From Planococcus halocryophilus (GTDB lineage: Bacteria; Bacillota; Bacilli; Bacillales_A; Planococcaceae): DNA of 64,000 nt. The position numbers and the translations under genes were made by a program. Below the pieces are notes generated by a model. The model saw only the letters and a list, made by a program, of their open reading frames with translations, searched no databases and was not told where the DNA came from. Below are positions 37,061 through 48,337 of this stretch, in pieces (the first letter of the stretch is position 1; every line of letters begins with the position of its first letter). The stretch lies in contig NZ_CP016537.2 of NCBI RefSeq assembly GCF_001687585.2, forward strand, positions 3,360,894 through 3,424,893, in the 5' to 3' direction.

Positions 37061-37870
37061 TTACTCTACTTCTTCTGGTGGTTTGTTCAATTCAATAACT
37101 CCGTCTTTTACAGCGTTCACAAAATAATCTTGTCGGCTACCATCTGACAGTTCGCCTCGAACATGCCAAGTTGGTACAAACATTTGGCGATCTTTTGATA
37201 CTTGTACATGCACAGAGTAACCTAATTCTGTATTTAGAATTTTAGTGCCATATTCTAGCATGTTTTTTTGGTAAAGTGTATGAATTGCGGTGACCGCTGT
37301 CACTAAGCTTTTCGGCTCTTCATTTTCGATAATATTGGTGAACATTGTTTGTTCATAGCGGCCAATATTCCCCTCGTTATCCCAATACACCGTTACTTTC
37401 CCATCATCACTAAAATAAAGAATTTCACCTGCAAGCTTCTGAAAATAAACAGCTTTATTTAACTCTTTATCAATTTCCCATAACTCATAGGCAGTGCCTT
37501 CATACACATTTTGTTCCATAAACGTAGTTAACGCTTTCTCACTTTCTGGGTCACCGGCTGGTGAAACAGCTTTTTCATACGAAACCTGTAGTTTTTTCCC
37601 ATCTTGAATATTAACCTGAACATTTTCTTTAGGTGCTTCTTTAGCCGTGAATATTTTCGTTTCTCCACGAATATAAGGCATCCCTTCCAAATTTTCAGGA
37701 AGGTTTGAATAGGTAATTTTATCAGCCTGCAACTTTTCATCCACTGAGGATTCAGAAAGCACTTCTACATTTTTCGCTTCTGTATACCGATTCAAATACA
37801 AGGAATACAAAAAGACGTTTAAAATAGAAAAGACAATGATAAAAATGGTCTTGGTTTTATTCCAATCCAA
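37061..37870 (-). CDS. walI: Wal two-component regulatory protein WalI
   Basis: 269 residues: one N-terminal membrane helix ([19 protein letters not shown]) and an extracytoplasmic YycI domain. WalI and WalH interact with the WalK sensor in the membrane and restrain its kinase activity in Bacillus. The start is TTG at 37870, immediately downstream of GGAGGGGG, inside the end of walH; the two genes overlap by 14 bases, which suggests coupled translation. Confidence 0.94.
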   Translation of the reverse strand: MDWNKTKTIFIIVFSILNVFLYSLYLNRYTEAKNVEVLSESSVDEKLQADKITYSNLPENLEGMPYIRGETKIFTAKEAPKENVQVNIQDGKKLQVSYEKAVSPAGDPESEKALTTFMEQNVYEGTAYELWEIDKELNKAVYFQKLAGEILYFSDDGKVTVYWDNEGNIGRYEQTMFTNIIENEEPKSLVTAVTAIHTLYQKNMLEYGTKILNTELGYSVHVQVSKDRQMFVPTWHVRGELSDGSRQDYFVNAVKDGVIELNKPPEEVE

Positions 37871-39191
37871 GTTCTCCCCCTCCTGTCAATTCAATCGGCA
37901 GCTCTGTCCAAATACCATTTGTTTTAACATACCAAGTTGGCTCAAAAATGATAAACGAATCATCTTCGCTTCTCGTCACATGATAAGCAGGCGTAACATC
38001 CGTTATCGTGGATCGTTCTTCTTTGTCCATTTGTCCAAGAGCTTTCAATACATCTTCTCCTGCAGCAAGTACGACCACTCTTTTTTCTGCTTCTGAATCC
38101 AATTGATAAGCTGGCCGAACATAACTATAAACTTGTTCTACCCCGTCATCTATTCCCCACATAATTTCAAGGTTTGTTGTTGTGGAGTTGCTGAAGACCG
38201 GTAAATCGGCTACGTATAATTGATACTCGATTTTCTGGTTTACTGAATTCATGCCAGCGTAGTAATACTGATCCGTCCAGCCACCATGAGCATTGATGTA
38301 ATTAAGAGAATCAAATAATAAATCGGATGGAATGGCAGGGTCTGTAGTTTCAGCTTTTGGCTGAATGTAACTTATGCTTTTGGTGTTTTGATTTTCTCTC
38401 ATAAATGCTCCAGAATCATCCGTATATTCTTGCGTTTTTAAATCAGCTGAGAATACTAATTCAGGACTATCTAGTAACGCTTCTGCAAATTTCGAAGTTG
38501 AAATTTCATCTAGTAAAAAACCAATACTCGTTTTCTCGACTTTATCTTTTTGCACATAAACCGGTAATACACCAATCGCATCATCTGTGACATAGGTATT
38601 ATAGTCAACCGCTTGATCTACAATTTCTGTTTGAAACTGGTACAAGTCTTCTATGCGAAGATCTGCTTTATATATTCTTCCTGACAAAGTATTAATAAAG
38701 TATAAAGCTGGACGGTCATTAGCTGGCGCATCCCATTCAATAATTAGCCGGTCAAAAGAAGATTCTGGAATCGTTGTATCCACAATATTATTGATCGAAT
38801 CAAAAACGGGCAACGGAACTAATCCTGGATAGTAAACAAGCGCTCGCTTTGAACTATGCATATAAGATTTAATCGTCGCTGGAGTTGCTTCATCTTGCAC
38901 CATTCTTATATTGCTAATTTGCCAATTCTTTAAGGACTCAACCAATACGTTAATATCGTTTTGGTCGCTAGTTCCTGTGACATTTTCGTCATTATGAAAT
39001 AGCAGTTTTACAGGACGTACAATTTCTTCCGTGTTTTTCGTTTCTGAAATCGGCATTTCTACCGTAGTAGTTGGTTCAATAATTTCATGTGTCGGCGTGA
39101 ATGTCCAAATAGTAAAGGTTAACGCGAGACTCAGTAGGATGAGTAAAAACAAGGCGATCGACTTAATATGTTCTACATATTTCAATCCCAC
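37857..39191 (-). CDS. walH: Wal two-component regulatory protein WalH
   Basis: 444 residues. One membrane helix near the N-terminus (SIALFLLILLSLALTFTIW) followed by a large extracytoplasmic YycH domain. Partner of WalI in controlling WalK. The GTG start overlaps the end of walK by ten bases and has GGGGG just before it; a TTG two codons later is also possible. Confidence 0.94.
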   Translation of the reverse strand: MGLKYVEHIKSIALFLLILLSLALTFTIWTFTPTHEIIEPTTTVEMPISETKNTEEIVRPVKLLFHNDENVTGTSDQNDINVLVESLKNWQISNIRMVQDEATPATIKSYMHSSKRALVYYPGLVPLPVFDSINNIVDTTIPESSFDRLIIEWDAPANDRPALYFINTLSGRIYKADLRIEDLYQFQTEIVDQAVDYNTYVTDDAIGVLPVYVQKDKVEKTSIGFLLDEISTSKFAEALLDSPELVFSADLKTQEYTDDSGAFMRENQNTKSISYIQPKAETTDPAIPSDLLFDSLNYINAHGGWTDQYYYAGMNSVNQKIEYQLYVADLPVFSNSTTTNLEIMWGIDDGVEQVYSYVRPAYQLDSEAEKRVVVLAAGEDVLKALGQMDKEERSTITDVTPAYHVTRSEDDSFIIFEPTWYVKTNGIWTELPIELTGGGELGLE

Positions 39192-41008
39192 TCACCCCCG
39201 TCGTCTTCTTCAAATGGCAACGTAAAGAAAATACTTGTACCTTTTCCTAGCTTACTCTCTGCCCAGATGACGCCTCCGTGAGCATTGATCATTTCTTTGG
39301 AAATGGCTAAACCTAATCCCGTACCACCCATTTCACGAGATCTTGCACGGTCTACGCGATAAAACCGGTCAAAAATTCGATCAACATTTTCTTTTGGAAT
39401 CCCCATTCCTTCGTCACTAATCTGAATCAATAGGAATCCTTCTTCTACCGTCATATTAAAGCGGACTTTCCCACCTTCAGGAGAATACTTCAATGCATTC
39501 GAAATAATATTGTCAATTACTTGTGTTAATTTGTCAGGGTCGATTTCTACAAAGTACTGCTCTTTAGGCAATTGACGTTTAAAATTCACTTTGTGTGACT
39601 TCGACATTTCAAAACGATCTATGATGCGGTTGAAAAAGACGTTGAATTCGACCATTTCTTTGCTCAATTCAGTTTCACTGGAATCCATTTTCGATAATTT
39701 CAGCAAATCGTTTACCAGTCGAATCATTCGCTCTGTTTCCGTTTGCGTTACATTCAAAAAGTTTGGTGCTAAGTCTGGATCCTGCCATGCTCCATCAGCC
39801 AATGCTTCTAAATAACTGCGCATTGTCGTCAAAGGTGTTCGCAATTCATGCGATACATTGGCAACAAACTCACGACGTTCAATATCAATTTTTTCCTGCT
39901 CTGTATTATCATGCAAGACCGCAATCAGTCCATTCACAAACCCTGTTTCTTTTTGGATGACCGAAAACGTTGTTCGTAATAACGTACTTTGCTCATACGA
40001 ACTCAAATCTAACGTAACAGACTCTTTCATATCAATTAAATCTTCGAAAGTATATTCTTCTTCAAGGCCTAATACACTCGTTACCGGTCGGTTAATAACC
40101 GTTTCACGTGAAACATTTAGCAGATGAAGCGCAGGATCATTAATCAAAATAATTCGCCCTCGTCTATCGGTCGATAACACTCCATCCGTCATATTGGAAA
40201 GGACAGACGCCAGTTTGCGACGCTCGCTTTCTGTCGACTGTTGAGATTCCTGCAATCGATTCGTTAAATGGTTAAAGGCTCGAGCAAGTTGACCAATTTC
40301 GTCATCGCTATAAACTCTTACCTTACGGGAGAAGTTTCCTTTAGCCATTGCTTGTGCTTGCCTTCGCATATCTGCAATGGGTCGTGAAATCGTTTGAGCA
40401 ACTAAAATTCCTAAAATCGCAGTAATAGCCAAGGAAATAGTCGTACCTACAGCAAGGATCGAGTTGATATCATCCATTTGGTCATACACATTTTCAATTT
40501 CGGCTTCAACATATAAAGTTCCGAGTAAGGTGCCACCTGTCGCAACAATCGGCAAAGTTCGCACCCAAATTCGCTCTTCACTTTCCTTATCTACATAGGT
40601 CTGCTCTAAATCGATTTCTCCTATAATAGATTGCCGAACTATATCATTTGTTGAACGCTGACCGACCAGTATTTGATTTTCAATAACTGAAGACGCTAGA
40701 ATGCTGTACCGTGTATCTACAACGCGTATTTCATTAATATCATCTGATTGAAAACCATATAATACGGTACGCAATGTTTGCTCAAGCGTTGAATTTTCTT
40801 CTGTACGTTCTTTAATCATTTCTTCACGCACACTAAATTCTATGATTTCCATACGGTCCTTAATGGAACTTTCAAAGTTCCCTTTCAAGGTTTCTTCAAG
40901 CTGCTGAGCAAAATACAGACCGATAATCTGCATAGCCAGCAAAATCAGCAAAATATAAATTAACACAAACTTCACATGTATCGATTTCAAAAAATTAACT
41001 TTTGACAT
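39182..41008 (-). CDS. walK: Essential sensor histidine kinase WalK
   Basis: 608 residues. Two membrane helices (~10-31 and ~181-204) enclose an extracytoplasmic sensor domain. HAMP (~205-256), PAS (~260-370), HisKA with phosphorylated histidine in FVANVSHELRTPLT, and an ATPase domain with DEGMGIPKENVDRIFDRFYR and GGTGLGLAIS follow. It phosphorylates WalR in response to peptidoglycan turnover. Four bases separate it from walR. A parS-like site lies within the PAS-encoding part (40100-40115). Confidence 0.97.
   Translation of the reverse strand: MSKVNFLKSIHVKFVLIYILLILLAMQIIGLYFAQQLEETLKGNFESSIKDRMEIIEFSVREEMIKERTEENSTLEQTLRTVLYGFQSDDINEIRVVDTRYSILASSVIENQILVGQRSTNDIVRQSIIGEIDLEQTYVDKESEERIWVRTLPIVATGGTLLGTLYVEAEIENVYDQMDDINSILAVGTTISLAITAILGILVAQTISRPIADMRRQAQAMAKGNFSRKVRVYSDDEIGQLARAFNHLTNRLQESQQSTESERRKLASVLSNMTDGVLSTDRRGRIILINDPALHLLNVSRETVINRPVTSVLGLEEEYTFEDLIDMKESVTLDLSSYEQSTLLRTTFSVIQKETGFVNGLIAVLHDNTEQEKIDIERREFVANVSHELRTPLTTMRSYLEALADGAWQDPDLAPNFLNVTQTETERMIRLVNDLLKLSKMDSSETELSKEMVEFNVFFNRIIDRFEMSKSHKVNFKRQLPKEQYFVEIDPDKLTQVIDNIISNALKYSPEGGKVRFNMTVEEGFLLIQISDEGMGIPKENVDRIFDRFYRVDRARSREMGGTGLGLAISKEMINAHGGVIWAESKLGKGTSIFFTLPFEEDDGGEWD
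40100..40115. promoter_or_regulatory. parS site within walK
   Basis: CGTTTCACGTGAAACA matches 15 of the 16 bases of the palindromic parS consensus TGTTTCACGTGAAACA; only the first base differs. Confidence 0.85.
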
Positions 41009-41012
41009 TCAA

Positions 41013-41720
41013 CTACTCCTGTTCAGGATTTCGTAAATAATACCCTACGCCACGACGTGTCACAATCCATGCCGGATGACTTGGATTGTCTTCAATTTTT
41101 TCACGTAGACGTCTGACTGTAACGTCCACCGTACGGACATCACCAAAATAATCATAGCCCCATACCGTCTGCAGCAAATGCTCACGCGTCATGACTTGTC
41201 CAATATGCTTGCCCAGGTAGTGAAGCAGCTCAAATTCACGGTGAGTCAATTCGATCGTTTCCTCACGTTTTAAAACGAGATAAGCATCTGGTTGAATCGT
41301 TAAAACACCTACTTGGATATCATTGGAGTTTTGTCCTTCTTCTTCGGCAGGCGCTATATTTTGTCGGCGCAAATTCGCTTTCACACGTGCGATCAATTCA
41401 CGCGTTGAAAAAGGCTTTGTGACATAATCATCAGCACCCAATTCTAAACCTAAAACTTTATCAATTTCAGAGTCTTTCGCCGTTAACATAATGATTGGAA
41501 AATCGAATTTCTTGCGAATTTCACGACATACTTCCATTCCGTCGCGATTTGGCAGCATAATATCCAATAACATCAAATCGGGTTGGATTTCACTTGCAAT
41601 TTTAATCGCTTCGTCCCCGTCATACGCACAAACTACATTAAAGCCTTCTTTTTTTAAGTTAAATTGTAAAATATCTGCAATCGGTTTCTCATCGTCTACA
41701 ACTAAAATTGTTTTACTCAT
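41013..41720 (-). CDS. walR: Essential response regulator WalR (OmpR family)
   Basis: 235 residues. Receiver domain with D9/D10, the phosphorylated D53 in [10 protein letters not shown] (LTAKDS) and K (YVTKPFS) positions intact. A winged-helix DNA-binding domain ends in [31 protein letters not shown]. It controls autolysins and other cell-wall genes. Two adjacent ATGs follow GGGGAG; the second has the better spacing. First gene of walRKHIJ. Confidence 0.97.
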   Translation of the reverse strand: MSKTILVVDDEKPIADILQFNLKKEGFNVVCAYDGDEAIKIASEIQPDLMLLDIMLPNRDGMEVCREIRKKFDFPIIMLTAKDSEIDKVLGLELGADDYVTKPFSTRELIARVKANLRRQNIAPAEEEGQNSNDIQVGVLTIQPDAYLVLKREETIELTHREFELLHYLGKHIGQVMTREHLLQTVWGYDYFGDVRTVDVTVRRLREKIEDNPSHPAWIVTRRGVGYYLRNPEQE

Positions 41721-41877
41721 CATTTTTCTCCCCTTTTTCTTCCCATCTACACCCTTTTTCTTGTCATTGCCCGTGCTTTACTACCCTATACTTTATCATT
41801 GTTTAGGGCATTTCGCATCTATCAGTAGCTACCCCCGCTCTGCCTCAAACGCTCAAAACGTATGTGCAATCCACAAA

Positions 41878-41917
41878 ACAAGCCAAGCAGCCGCCCATAG
41901 GCGACTGCTTGGCTTGT
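41878..41917 (-). terminator. purA terminator
   Basis: Stem ACAAGCCAAGCAGCCGCC with its complement, one mismatch, loop CATAG; TTTTG follows on the minus strand. Confidence 0.9.
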
Positions 41918-41942
41918 ATCATAACTACATTAGTTTAGAAGA

Positions 41943-43229
41943 TTATCTCCAAACACTTGTAACGATGTTTGTTTGGTTGCGGTCAGGACCGACAGAGAAA
42001 ATCGAAATTTGTACGCCCGTCAACTGAGAAATACGCTCTAGGTAATGACGTGCATTTTCTGGCAACTCATCTAATGATTTGCAGCTAGTTACGTCTTCAG
42101 ACCAGCCTGGAAGCTCTTCGTACACTGGTTCGCACTCATCAAGCATGCGTAAGTTTGCTGGATATTCTGTGATCAATTCCCCTTGGTAACGGTAAGCTGT
42201 ACAAATCTTAACGGTTTCAAGACCTGACAATACATCGATCGAGTTAACTGTTAAATCTGTTAAGCCACTAACACGTCTCGCATGACGAACAACTACGCTG
42301 TCAAACCAGCCAATGCGGCGTGGACGTCCAGTAGTCGTACCATATTCTTTACCGATTTCACGGATTTGTTGACCCACTTCATCGAATAATTCCGTTGGGA
42401 ACGGTCCATCACCAACACGTGACGTGTACGCTTTACATACTCCGATAACGTGTTGAATTGTTGTTGGGCCAACTCCAGCACCGATTGTTACTCCACCCGC
42501 TACTGGGTTAGAAGATGTTACAAACGGATACGTTCCTTGGTCGATATCAAGCATAACGCCTTGAGCGCCTTCAAACAATACACGACGTCCATTATCAATT
42601 GCATCGTTCAATACTTTTGATGTATCTGTTACATATTTAGCGATTTCTTGGCCATATGCATAATATTCTTCCATGATTTCTTCTACAGTAAATCCTTCTG
42701 TTTCATAGAATTTCTCGAACAGACGGTTTTTCTCGATTAAGTTCATGCGCAATTTTTCTTCGAACACAACATGGTCCAATAAATCCGCCATACGAATTCC
42801 GACACGTGCTGCTTTGTCCATATAAGCAGGTCCGATGCCTTTACCAGTTGTTCCAATTTTATTTGCTCCGCGTCGTGCTTCTTCTACTTCGTCTTGCTTA
42901 ATATGGTATGGCAATAAAACGTGTGCGCGGTTTGAAATGCGCAGGTTTTCAGTTGTTACACCACGCTCATGAAGACCTTTTAATTCTTTAACAAGCGCTT
43001 TTGGATCTACGACCATGCCGTTTCCAATTACTGATGTTTTCTCTTTATAGAATATCCCTGAAGGAATCAAATGCAATTTATACGTTTCTCCACCAAAAAT
43101 AATCGTGTGTCCCGCGTTATTACCGCCTTGATAACGTGCAATTACTTCTGCATGTTCTGATAGAAAATCAGTGATTTTCCCTTTTCCTTCGTCTCCCCAT
43201 TGCGTTCCAACTACTACGACTGACGTCAT
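41943..43229 (-). CDS. purA: Adenylosuccinate synthetase
   Basis: 428 residues. GTP-binding start [42 protein letters not shown]-site [43 protein letters not shown] and [13 protein letters not shown] are all present. It converts IMP and aspartate to adenylosuccinate using GTP, the first step to AMP. It stands alone with its own promoter and terminator, as in Bacillus. Confidence 0.98.
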   Translation of the reverse strand: MTSVVVVGTQWGDEGKGKITDFLSEHAEVIARYQGGNNAGHTIIFGGETYKLHLIPSGIFYKEKTSVIGNGMVVDPKALVKELKGLHERGVTTENLRISNRAHVLLPYHIKQDEVEEARRGANKIGTTGKGIGPAYMDKAARVGIRMADLLDHVVFEEKLRMNLIEKNRLFEKFYETEGFTVEEIMEEYYAYGQEIAKYVTDTSKVLNDAIDNGRRVLFEGAQGVMLDIDQGTYPFVTSSNPVAGGVTIGAGVGPTTIQHVIGVCKAYTSRVGDGPFPTELFDEVGQQIREIGKEYGTTTGRPRRIGWFDSVVVRHARRVSGLTDLTVNSIDVLSGLETVKICTAYRYQGELITEYPANLRMLDECEPVYEELPGWSEDVTSCKSLDELPENARHYLERISQLTGVQISIFSVGPDRNQTNIVTSVWR

Positions 43230-43275
43230 AATTCCGCACCTCCGTTAGGCATATGCCCTATCTCAAACAGTGTTT

Positions 43276-43304
43276 ATTGTACCAATTAAACCCGAAACCG
43301 TCAA
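43276..43304 (-). promoter_or_regulatory. purA promoter
   Basis: On the minus strand TTGACG (plus 43299-43304), a 17-base spacer and TACAAT (plus 43276-43281): a near-consensus SigA promoter ~47 bases before the start codon. Confidence 0.8.
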
Positions 43305-43317
43305 TACAAAACAGAAG

Positions 43318-43362
43318 AAAACACGAACATATAAATGTGTTGCCACATTTAATGTTCGTGTT
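43318..43362 (-). terminator. dnaB operon terminator
   Basis: A ~19-bp stem AAACACGAACATATAAATGTG and complement with loop TTGC, then TTTTCTTCTGTTTT on the minus strand, abutting the dnaB stop. Confidence 0.88.
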
Positions 43363-44717
43363 TAAAAGTCTCCGCCAGATTCATGTTGGCTCCAGTCGAT
43401 GGTGACAAATTTATTATATTCTTTCACAAACGCTAGTTTAACAGTACCTGTTGGACCGTTACGTTGTTTCGCAATGATAATTTCAATCATGTTTTGGTCT
43501 TCTGTTTCTTTGTCATAATAATCTTCACGATACAAGAACGACACAATATCGGCATCTTGCTCAATACTTCCGGATTCACGTAAATCCGACATCATTGGGC
43601 GCTTATCTTGTCGTTGTTCTACTCCACGAGATAACTGTGACAACGCGATAACCGGTACTTCAAGCTCACGTGCTAACCCTTTTAATGACCGGGAAATATC
43701 CGATACTTCTTGCTGGCGGTTTTCACCGGATTTGCCGGGTCCCTGGATCAATTGAAGATAATCAATCATGATCATACCGAGTCCATATTCTTGTTTTAAA
43801 CGACGACATTTTGCCCGAATATCATTCACGCGAATACCTGGCGTATCATCGATAAAGATTCCGGCATTGGATAAACTGCCCATTGCCATCGTCAACTTGC
43901 GCCAATCTTCGTTTTGAAGCGCTCCTGTACGTAGCACTTGTGCATCAATATTGCCTTCCGCACAAAGCATACGCATAACCAACTGTTCAGCACCCATCTC
44001 CAAACTAAAGATGGCAACATTTTCGTCTGTTTTGGTCGCGACGTTTTGTGCGACGTTCAAAGCGAAAGCTGTCTTACCAACAGAAGGCCGTGCAGCTACG
44101 ATGATCAAATCGTTTCGTTGAAACCCTGCTGTTACCTTATCAAGGTCTCGGAATCCCGTAGGAATACCTGTAACGTCTCCTTTACGGGTATGCAGCAACT
44201 CGATATTATCATAGGTCTTGACCAAAACATCTTTAATGTGGGTAAAGTCACCGGCTTTTTTCCGGCTCGATACTTCCATCATTTTCTTTTCTGCTTCGGA
44301 AAGCAACGCTTCTACTTCATCTTCACGTGTAAATCCATCTTCTACAATTGTGGTGGCTACACGAATCAGTCGACGAAGCAATGCTTTTTCTTCAACGATA
44401 TGCGCATAATGCGCAACGTTTGCTGCTGTTGGTACAGCGTTAGCGATTTCTGTTAAATACGATAAACCGCCAACGTCTTCTAATTCTTTTTTGACAGAAA
44501 GCTCTTCTGTCACGGTCACCACATCAATCGCTTTTCCGTGATCCGCTAAATTCAGCATCGTCTGGAAAATCTTTTGATGGGCAATGCGGTAAAAATCTTC
44601 TGCCATGACAATTTCAGCAACCGTGATTAGAGAAGGTGGTTCTAAAAAAATGGCGCCAATAACCGATTGCTCGGCTTCATGGTTGTGCGGGGGGACACGA
44701 TCTATCGCTTCGTTCAT
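43362..44717 (-). CDS. dnaB: Replicative DNA helicase (DnaB family, named DnaC in B. subtilis)
   Basis: 451 residues. N-terminal helical domain (PPHNHEAEQSVIGAIFLEP), linker, and RecA-like motor with Walker A ARPSVGKTAFALN, Walker B GMIMIDYLQLI and the arginine-finger region SDLRESGSIEQDADIVSFLYREDYY. It unwinds DNA at the replication fork as a hexamer. AAGGTG precedes the ATG; it lies 12 bases after rplI, in the order yybS-gdpP-rplI-dnaB kept across Bacillales. Confidence 0.97.
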   Translation of the reverse strand: MNEAIDRVPPHNHEAEQSVIGAIFLEPPSLITVAEIVMAEDFYRIAHQKIFQTMLNLADHGKAIDVVTVTEELSVKKELEDVGGLSYLTEIANAVPTAANVAHYAHIVEEKALLRRLIRVATTIVEDGFTREDEVEALLSEAEKKMMEVSSRKKAGDFTHIKDVLVKTYDNIELLHTRKGDVTGIPTGFRDLDKVTAGFQRNDLIIVAARPSVGKTAFALNVAQNVATKTDENVAIFSLEMGAEQLVMRMLCAEGNIDAQVLRTGALQNEDWRKLTMAMGSLSNAGIFIDDTPGIRVNDIRAKCRRLKQEYGLGMIMIDYLQLIQGPGKSGENRQQEVSDISRSLKGLARELEVPVIALSQLSRGVEQRQDKRPMMSDLRESGSIEQDADIVSFLYREDYYDKETEDQNMIEIIIAKQRNGPTGTVKLAFVKEYNKFVTIDWSQHESGGDF

Positions 44718-44729
44718 CGGTGTCTCACC

Positions 44730-45179
44730 TTACGCTTCTTCAGTAACATGAACGCGTAGTGTAGCAGTCACATCCTGATGTAACTTTACAGGAATATTCG
44801 TATAGCCAAGCGCACGAATCGCATCGTCCAATTCCATTTTGCGTTTGTCTAATTTGATGCCGTGTTTTTTCTCAAGTGCCGTTGCTACTTGTTTTGTTGT
44901 AATTGATCCAAAAAGACGTCCGTCTGCTCCAGATTTAGCAGTCAGTTCGATTTTCAAACCTTCCAGTGTTTCTTTTAACTGTTCTGCTTCTTGACGTTCT
45001 TGGTCAGCTTCTTTTTGTTCTTTTTTCTTTTGACCATCTAATTTACTGATTGTTGCTTGGTTTGCTTCAATCGCTAAATTATTTTTTAACAGGAAGTTAT
45101 GTGCATAACCATCTGCTACATTTTTAATTTCACCTTTTTTGCCTTTACCTTTTACGTCTTTCAAGAATATTACTTTCAT
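44730..45179 (-). CDS. rplI: 50S ribosomal protein L9
   Basis: 149 residues. The N-terminal [36 protein letters not shown] signature and the long connecting helix rich in K, E and Q (to ~residue 75), then the C-terminal rRNA-binding domain with [16 protein letters not shown]. Its ATG overlaps the gdpP stop by four bases, so translation is probably coupled. Confidence 0.98.
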   Translation of the reverse strand: MKVIFLKDVKGKGKKGEIKNVADGYAHNFLLKNNLAIEANQATISKLDGQKKKEQKEADQERQEAEQLKETLEGLKIELTAKSGADGRLFGSITTKQVATALEKKHGIKLDKRKMELDDAIRALGYTNIPVKLHQDVTATLRVHVTEEA

Positions 45180-47149
45180 TCGTTTTTTCCTCCTTCAGTA
45201 TCTTCTAAAATCACCGCTTTTAATTGTTCAATGGCTTCTTCTATTGTTGAATTTGGCATTTGGGTAGCCGCATTTGTTAAATGACCACCACCGCCGAGGT
45301 TTTCCATAATTATTTGGACATTTACTTCGCCAAGCGACCGGGCACTAATACCAATGCCACCTTCTGAGCGCTCAGCTACGACAAAGGAAGCATTAACGTC
45401 TTTCATCGTTAACAAAATATCGGCTGTTTGTGCGATCAATACCGGACTGTAGACGCGCTCAGACTCACCTTTTGCAATAGCAATACCGTTGCTAACAAAT
45501 TCTACTGTCTGAACGATTTTCGCACGTTCAATATAAGTTTCTAAGTCTTCTTTTAATATACGTTGAACGAGTACTGTGTCAGCTCCATTTGAACGCAAAT
45601 AAGAAGCGGCTTCAAAGGTGCGGGCACCTGTTCTTAACGTAAAACTTTTCGTATCTACGATAATCCCAGCTAGCATCGCTGTCGCTTCTAACATGGACAA
45701 TTTCTCGTGCTTTGGTTGGTATTCGATAAGTTCGGTAACCAATTCAGCAGTAGATGACGCATAAGGCTCCATATAAACGAGCATCGTGTTGGTGATAAAT
45801 TCTTCACCTCTCCGGTGATGGTCGATTAAAACGACTCGTTCCATCCGTTGTAACACGCGTTCATCAATAACCATTGACGGTTTGTGTGTATCCACAACAA
45901 CAAGAAGTGAGTTCTCGGTCATTTCAGCTAACGCCTCTTCAGGAGTTATAAACTGAGAAAACAATTCAGGTTCTCCCTCAATTACTTCCATTAATCGCAT
46001 GACACTGCGATCGTAGGCATCAAAATCAATGATGATGCGACCTTTGACTTTATTCATGGCTGCCATTTTGGCTACGCCAACTGCTGCGCCGATTGAATCC
46101 ATATCCGGCATTTTATGTCCCATAATAAATACTTGGTCACTTTCTTGGATTAAATCACGTAATGCATGCGAAATGACGCGCGCCCTGACCCGTGTCCGTT
46201 TTTCAACCGGATTGGTTTTGCCACCGTAAAATTTAACTTTTCCACTCGGATGCTTGATCGCCACTTGATCTCCACCACGACCAAGAACTAAATCTAAACC
46301 GGATTGAGCAAGACTGCCCAGTTCAACTAATGAAGCAGACCCGGCGCCGACACCGATACTCAAAGTTAATGCCAAATTATCTTTAGAGGTAACTTCACGA
46401 ATATCATCCAAAATAGCAAATTTCGATGTCTCAAGCTCTTTTAAAATTGATTCATTAAATACAGCCATAAATCGTTCCGACGAAATGCGCTTCACGAAAA
46501 TCCCATAATCTGCACCCCATTGGTTGACCAATGAAGTGACTAAACTATTGAGATTGCTTCGTGTTTGATCATCCATTCCTTGCGCAAGTTCGTCGTAATT
46601 ATCGATAAATAAAACCCCGATAACTGTGCGATCCGCATAATATAGCGATTCGATTTCGACTTGTTCCGTAATATCAAAAAGATAGAACAAACGGTCATCC
46701 GCTTTATAATACACGCGGTATTTCCGATCACCTAACGCAATGGTCAGTTCTTTTTCTTCTGATTTCACAAGTGGATGAAAGTCTTCAGATAATGTATAAA
46801 GCGACTCACCGATTAATGTATCGTATTCCAGCATCGAAGTCATATAAGGGTTGGCCCATTCGATGTCATAATGTTCATTGACTAGCAAAATACCAATCGG
46901 CATTTCGAGCAATGCTTCTTCTCCTACTTTTTTCATTCGGTATGATAATGTTTCAATATGCTTTTCTGTGGCCTCATAAACTCTTTTTTCGGTCACCCAA
47001 GTGGCTGTAAAAGCCAGCACAAAAAGCAATGTAAAAATACCCGCGGCCCATTCTGACCAAAGCGAAATCAGAATTGCTGCGGCCATGCCGAGAGCTAGAA
47101 GTGCGATAAGTGGATATCGAAGTTTTCTTTTTCTGAAAAAAGCCGACAT
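45176..47149 (-). CDS. gdpP: Cyclic-di-AMP phosphodiesterase GdpP
   Basis: 657 residues. Two N-terminal membrane helices (~12-50), a PAS domain (~70-150) that binds heme in homologues, a degenerate GGDEF domain (~170-300), then DHH ([31 protein letters not shown]) and DHHA1 ([22 protein letters not shown]) domains. The DHH metal residues are complete. It hydrolyses c-di-AMP and so affects cell-wall stress and potassium balance. It lies between yybS and rplI, as in Bacillus yybT. Confidence 0.96.
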   Translation of the reverse strand: MSAFFRKRKLRYPLIALLALGMAAAILISLWSEWAAGIFTLLFVLAFTATWVTEKRVYEATEKHIETLSYRMKKVGEEALLEMPIGILLVNEHYDIEWANPYMTSMLEYDTLIGESLYTLSEDFHPLVKSEEKELTIALGDRKYRVYYKADDRLFYLFDITEQVEIESLYYADRTVIGVLFIDNYDELAQGMDDQTRSNLNSLVTSLVNQWGADYGIFVKRISSERFMAVFNESILKELETSKFAILDDIREVTSKDNLALTLSIGVGAGSASLVELGSLAQSGLDLVLGRGGDQVAIKHPSGKVKFYGGKTNPVEKRTRVRARVISHALRDLIQESDQVFIMGHKMPDMDSIGAAVGVAKMAAMNKVKGRIIIDFDAYDRSVMRLMEVIEGEPELFSQFITPEEALAEMTENSLLVVVDTHKPSMVIDERVLQRMERVVLIDHHRRGEEFITNTMLVYMEPYASSTAELVTELIEYQPKHEKLSMLEATAMLAGIIVDTKSFTLRTGARTFEAASYLRSNGADTVLVQRILKEDLETYIERAKIVQTVEFVSNGIAIAKGESERVYSPVLIAQTADILLTMKDVNASFVVAERSEGGIGISARSLGEVNVQIIMENLGGGGHLTNAATQMPNSTIEEAIEQLKAVILEDTEGGKNE

Positions 47150-47163
47150 TATTCTTCAGCTCC

Positions 47164-48123
47164 TTATTTTCCTTTAAACTCGTGTGCTCGTTTAATCCAA
47201 CCTCGGATATCGAATCCAAGATCTACGATTCCGACAATACTCGTAAATGACTGCAAAGGGAATGCCAAGATTGTGACCAGTACCGTCACCCATTTTGGCC
47301 AGCCTTCCTGGTGAATGTAGAAGTGGTAAAAAGAAACACCCTGCAAAAACAACAGGAATTGGAGCAGCACGGTGGCATTGATGAAAATCATGTACGCCAT
47401 TGTTCCAGGTTCAAACTCTGATAACAACGACACAAGCAACACGATTAAATAATACCATAAAACAGATTTTGGCAATTTCATGTTCCGAAAAGGTGGGAAT
47501 TTAGGAGCCATAATTCCAAAGCGTTTCAAGATCGGCAATAGAATAAGCAATAACACCCACACAACTGAGAAAACCACTAATACTAGTAAAACAGGCAATA
47601 AAGTTTCAAATGAAAACTGCAATTGCCCAACTAGTTCATTATAGTCTTCCATATAAGCGTCAGAAGCTCCTAATTTCTCCATCATGACAATAGCTTGTTC
47701 ATATGATTCATCAAAGATCGACGAAAACTCTTCCAACACATTGATGCCAAATAGCCAAATTGACGCCACATATTGGACCATCAACGATATCAAGAGGACT
47801 AAACTAGCACTCATGAACATAAATAATTTGCTTTTCTTATAATAAATCGAAATACCAATTGCCAATCCTAGAGGAACGTGGATCAATGCTAAAGGTAAAG
47901 ATAAAAGGCCACCGATGATAAAGGCTAGTATCAAGCAGACTGCTGCGAAAAGCGCAGAAGCTTTCCAAGGATATTTCGCACTGTACCAAGCAATTGGCAA
48001 TGCCAAAACTAACGTACTTACTATACTTAAAACAGGCACGTAAACCGAAATTGCTAGCAGCACGGTAAATACGGTTGCCATCATCGCCCCATTGGTAAGT
48101 TGTCGCGTTTGTTGATTTTGCAT
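47164..48123 (-). CDS. yybS: YybS family membrane protein (DUF2232)
   Basis: 319 residues with about eight membrane helices, beginning TNGAMMATVFTVLLAISVYVPVLS and including IPIAWYSAKYPWKASALFAAV. It resembles substrate-binding S components of ECF-type transporters, but the function is unproved. I place the start at the ATG at 48123, behind AAGAAGGGG with a long spacing of about twelve bases, because the longer ORF adds a 55-residue tail with no ribosome site, and because 319 residues is close to the family's usual size. Upstream of gdpP by 14 bases. Confidence 0.85.
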   Translation of the reverse strand: MQNQQTRQLTNGAMMATVFTVLLAISVYVPVLSIVSTLVLALPIAWYSAKYPWKASALFAAVCLILAFIIGGLLSLPLALIHVPLGLAIGISIYYKKSKLFMFMSASLVLLISLMVQYVASIWLFGINVLEEFSSIFDESYEQAIVMMEKLGASDAYMEDYNELVGQLQFSFETLLPVLLVLVVFSVVWVLLLILLPILKRFGIMAPKFPPFRNMKLPKSVLWYYLIVLLVSLLSEFEPGTMAYMIFINATVLLQFLLFLQGVSFYHFYIHQEGWPKWVTVLVTILAFPLQSFTSIVGIVDLGFDIRGWIKRAHEFKGK

Positions 48124-48306
48124 ATGACTGGATTTCCCCTTCTTTTGGGTATATTTCATCCTTGTAATTGTACCATGATTCAAGAACCTGAACAAAAGGA
48201 GCCGTCCCCCGTAAGGAGATAACTGCTGTAAAATAAAAGTGATATTAAAATTTTGATTTTTGCTATCATCATTTAATATTTCCTTCATATTTCACTGCAT
48301 AAAAAA

Positions 48307-48326
48307 AAGACCGGTTTCCCGGTCTT
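48307..48326 (-). terminator. Terminator of the rpsF-ssb-rpsR operon
   Basis: A perfect eight-bp stem AAGACCGG/CCGGTCTT with loop TTTC, followed by eight T on the minus strand, ten bases after rpsR. Confidence 0.95.
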
Positions 48327-48337
48327 AAGAATCGTAA

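Noticed and set aside
43285..43335. CCCGAAACC and CACGAACAT before purA as PurR boxes
   Set aside because: The second lies in the dnaB terminator on the far side of the promoter and neither matches the full PurBox well.
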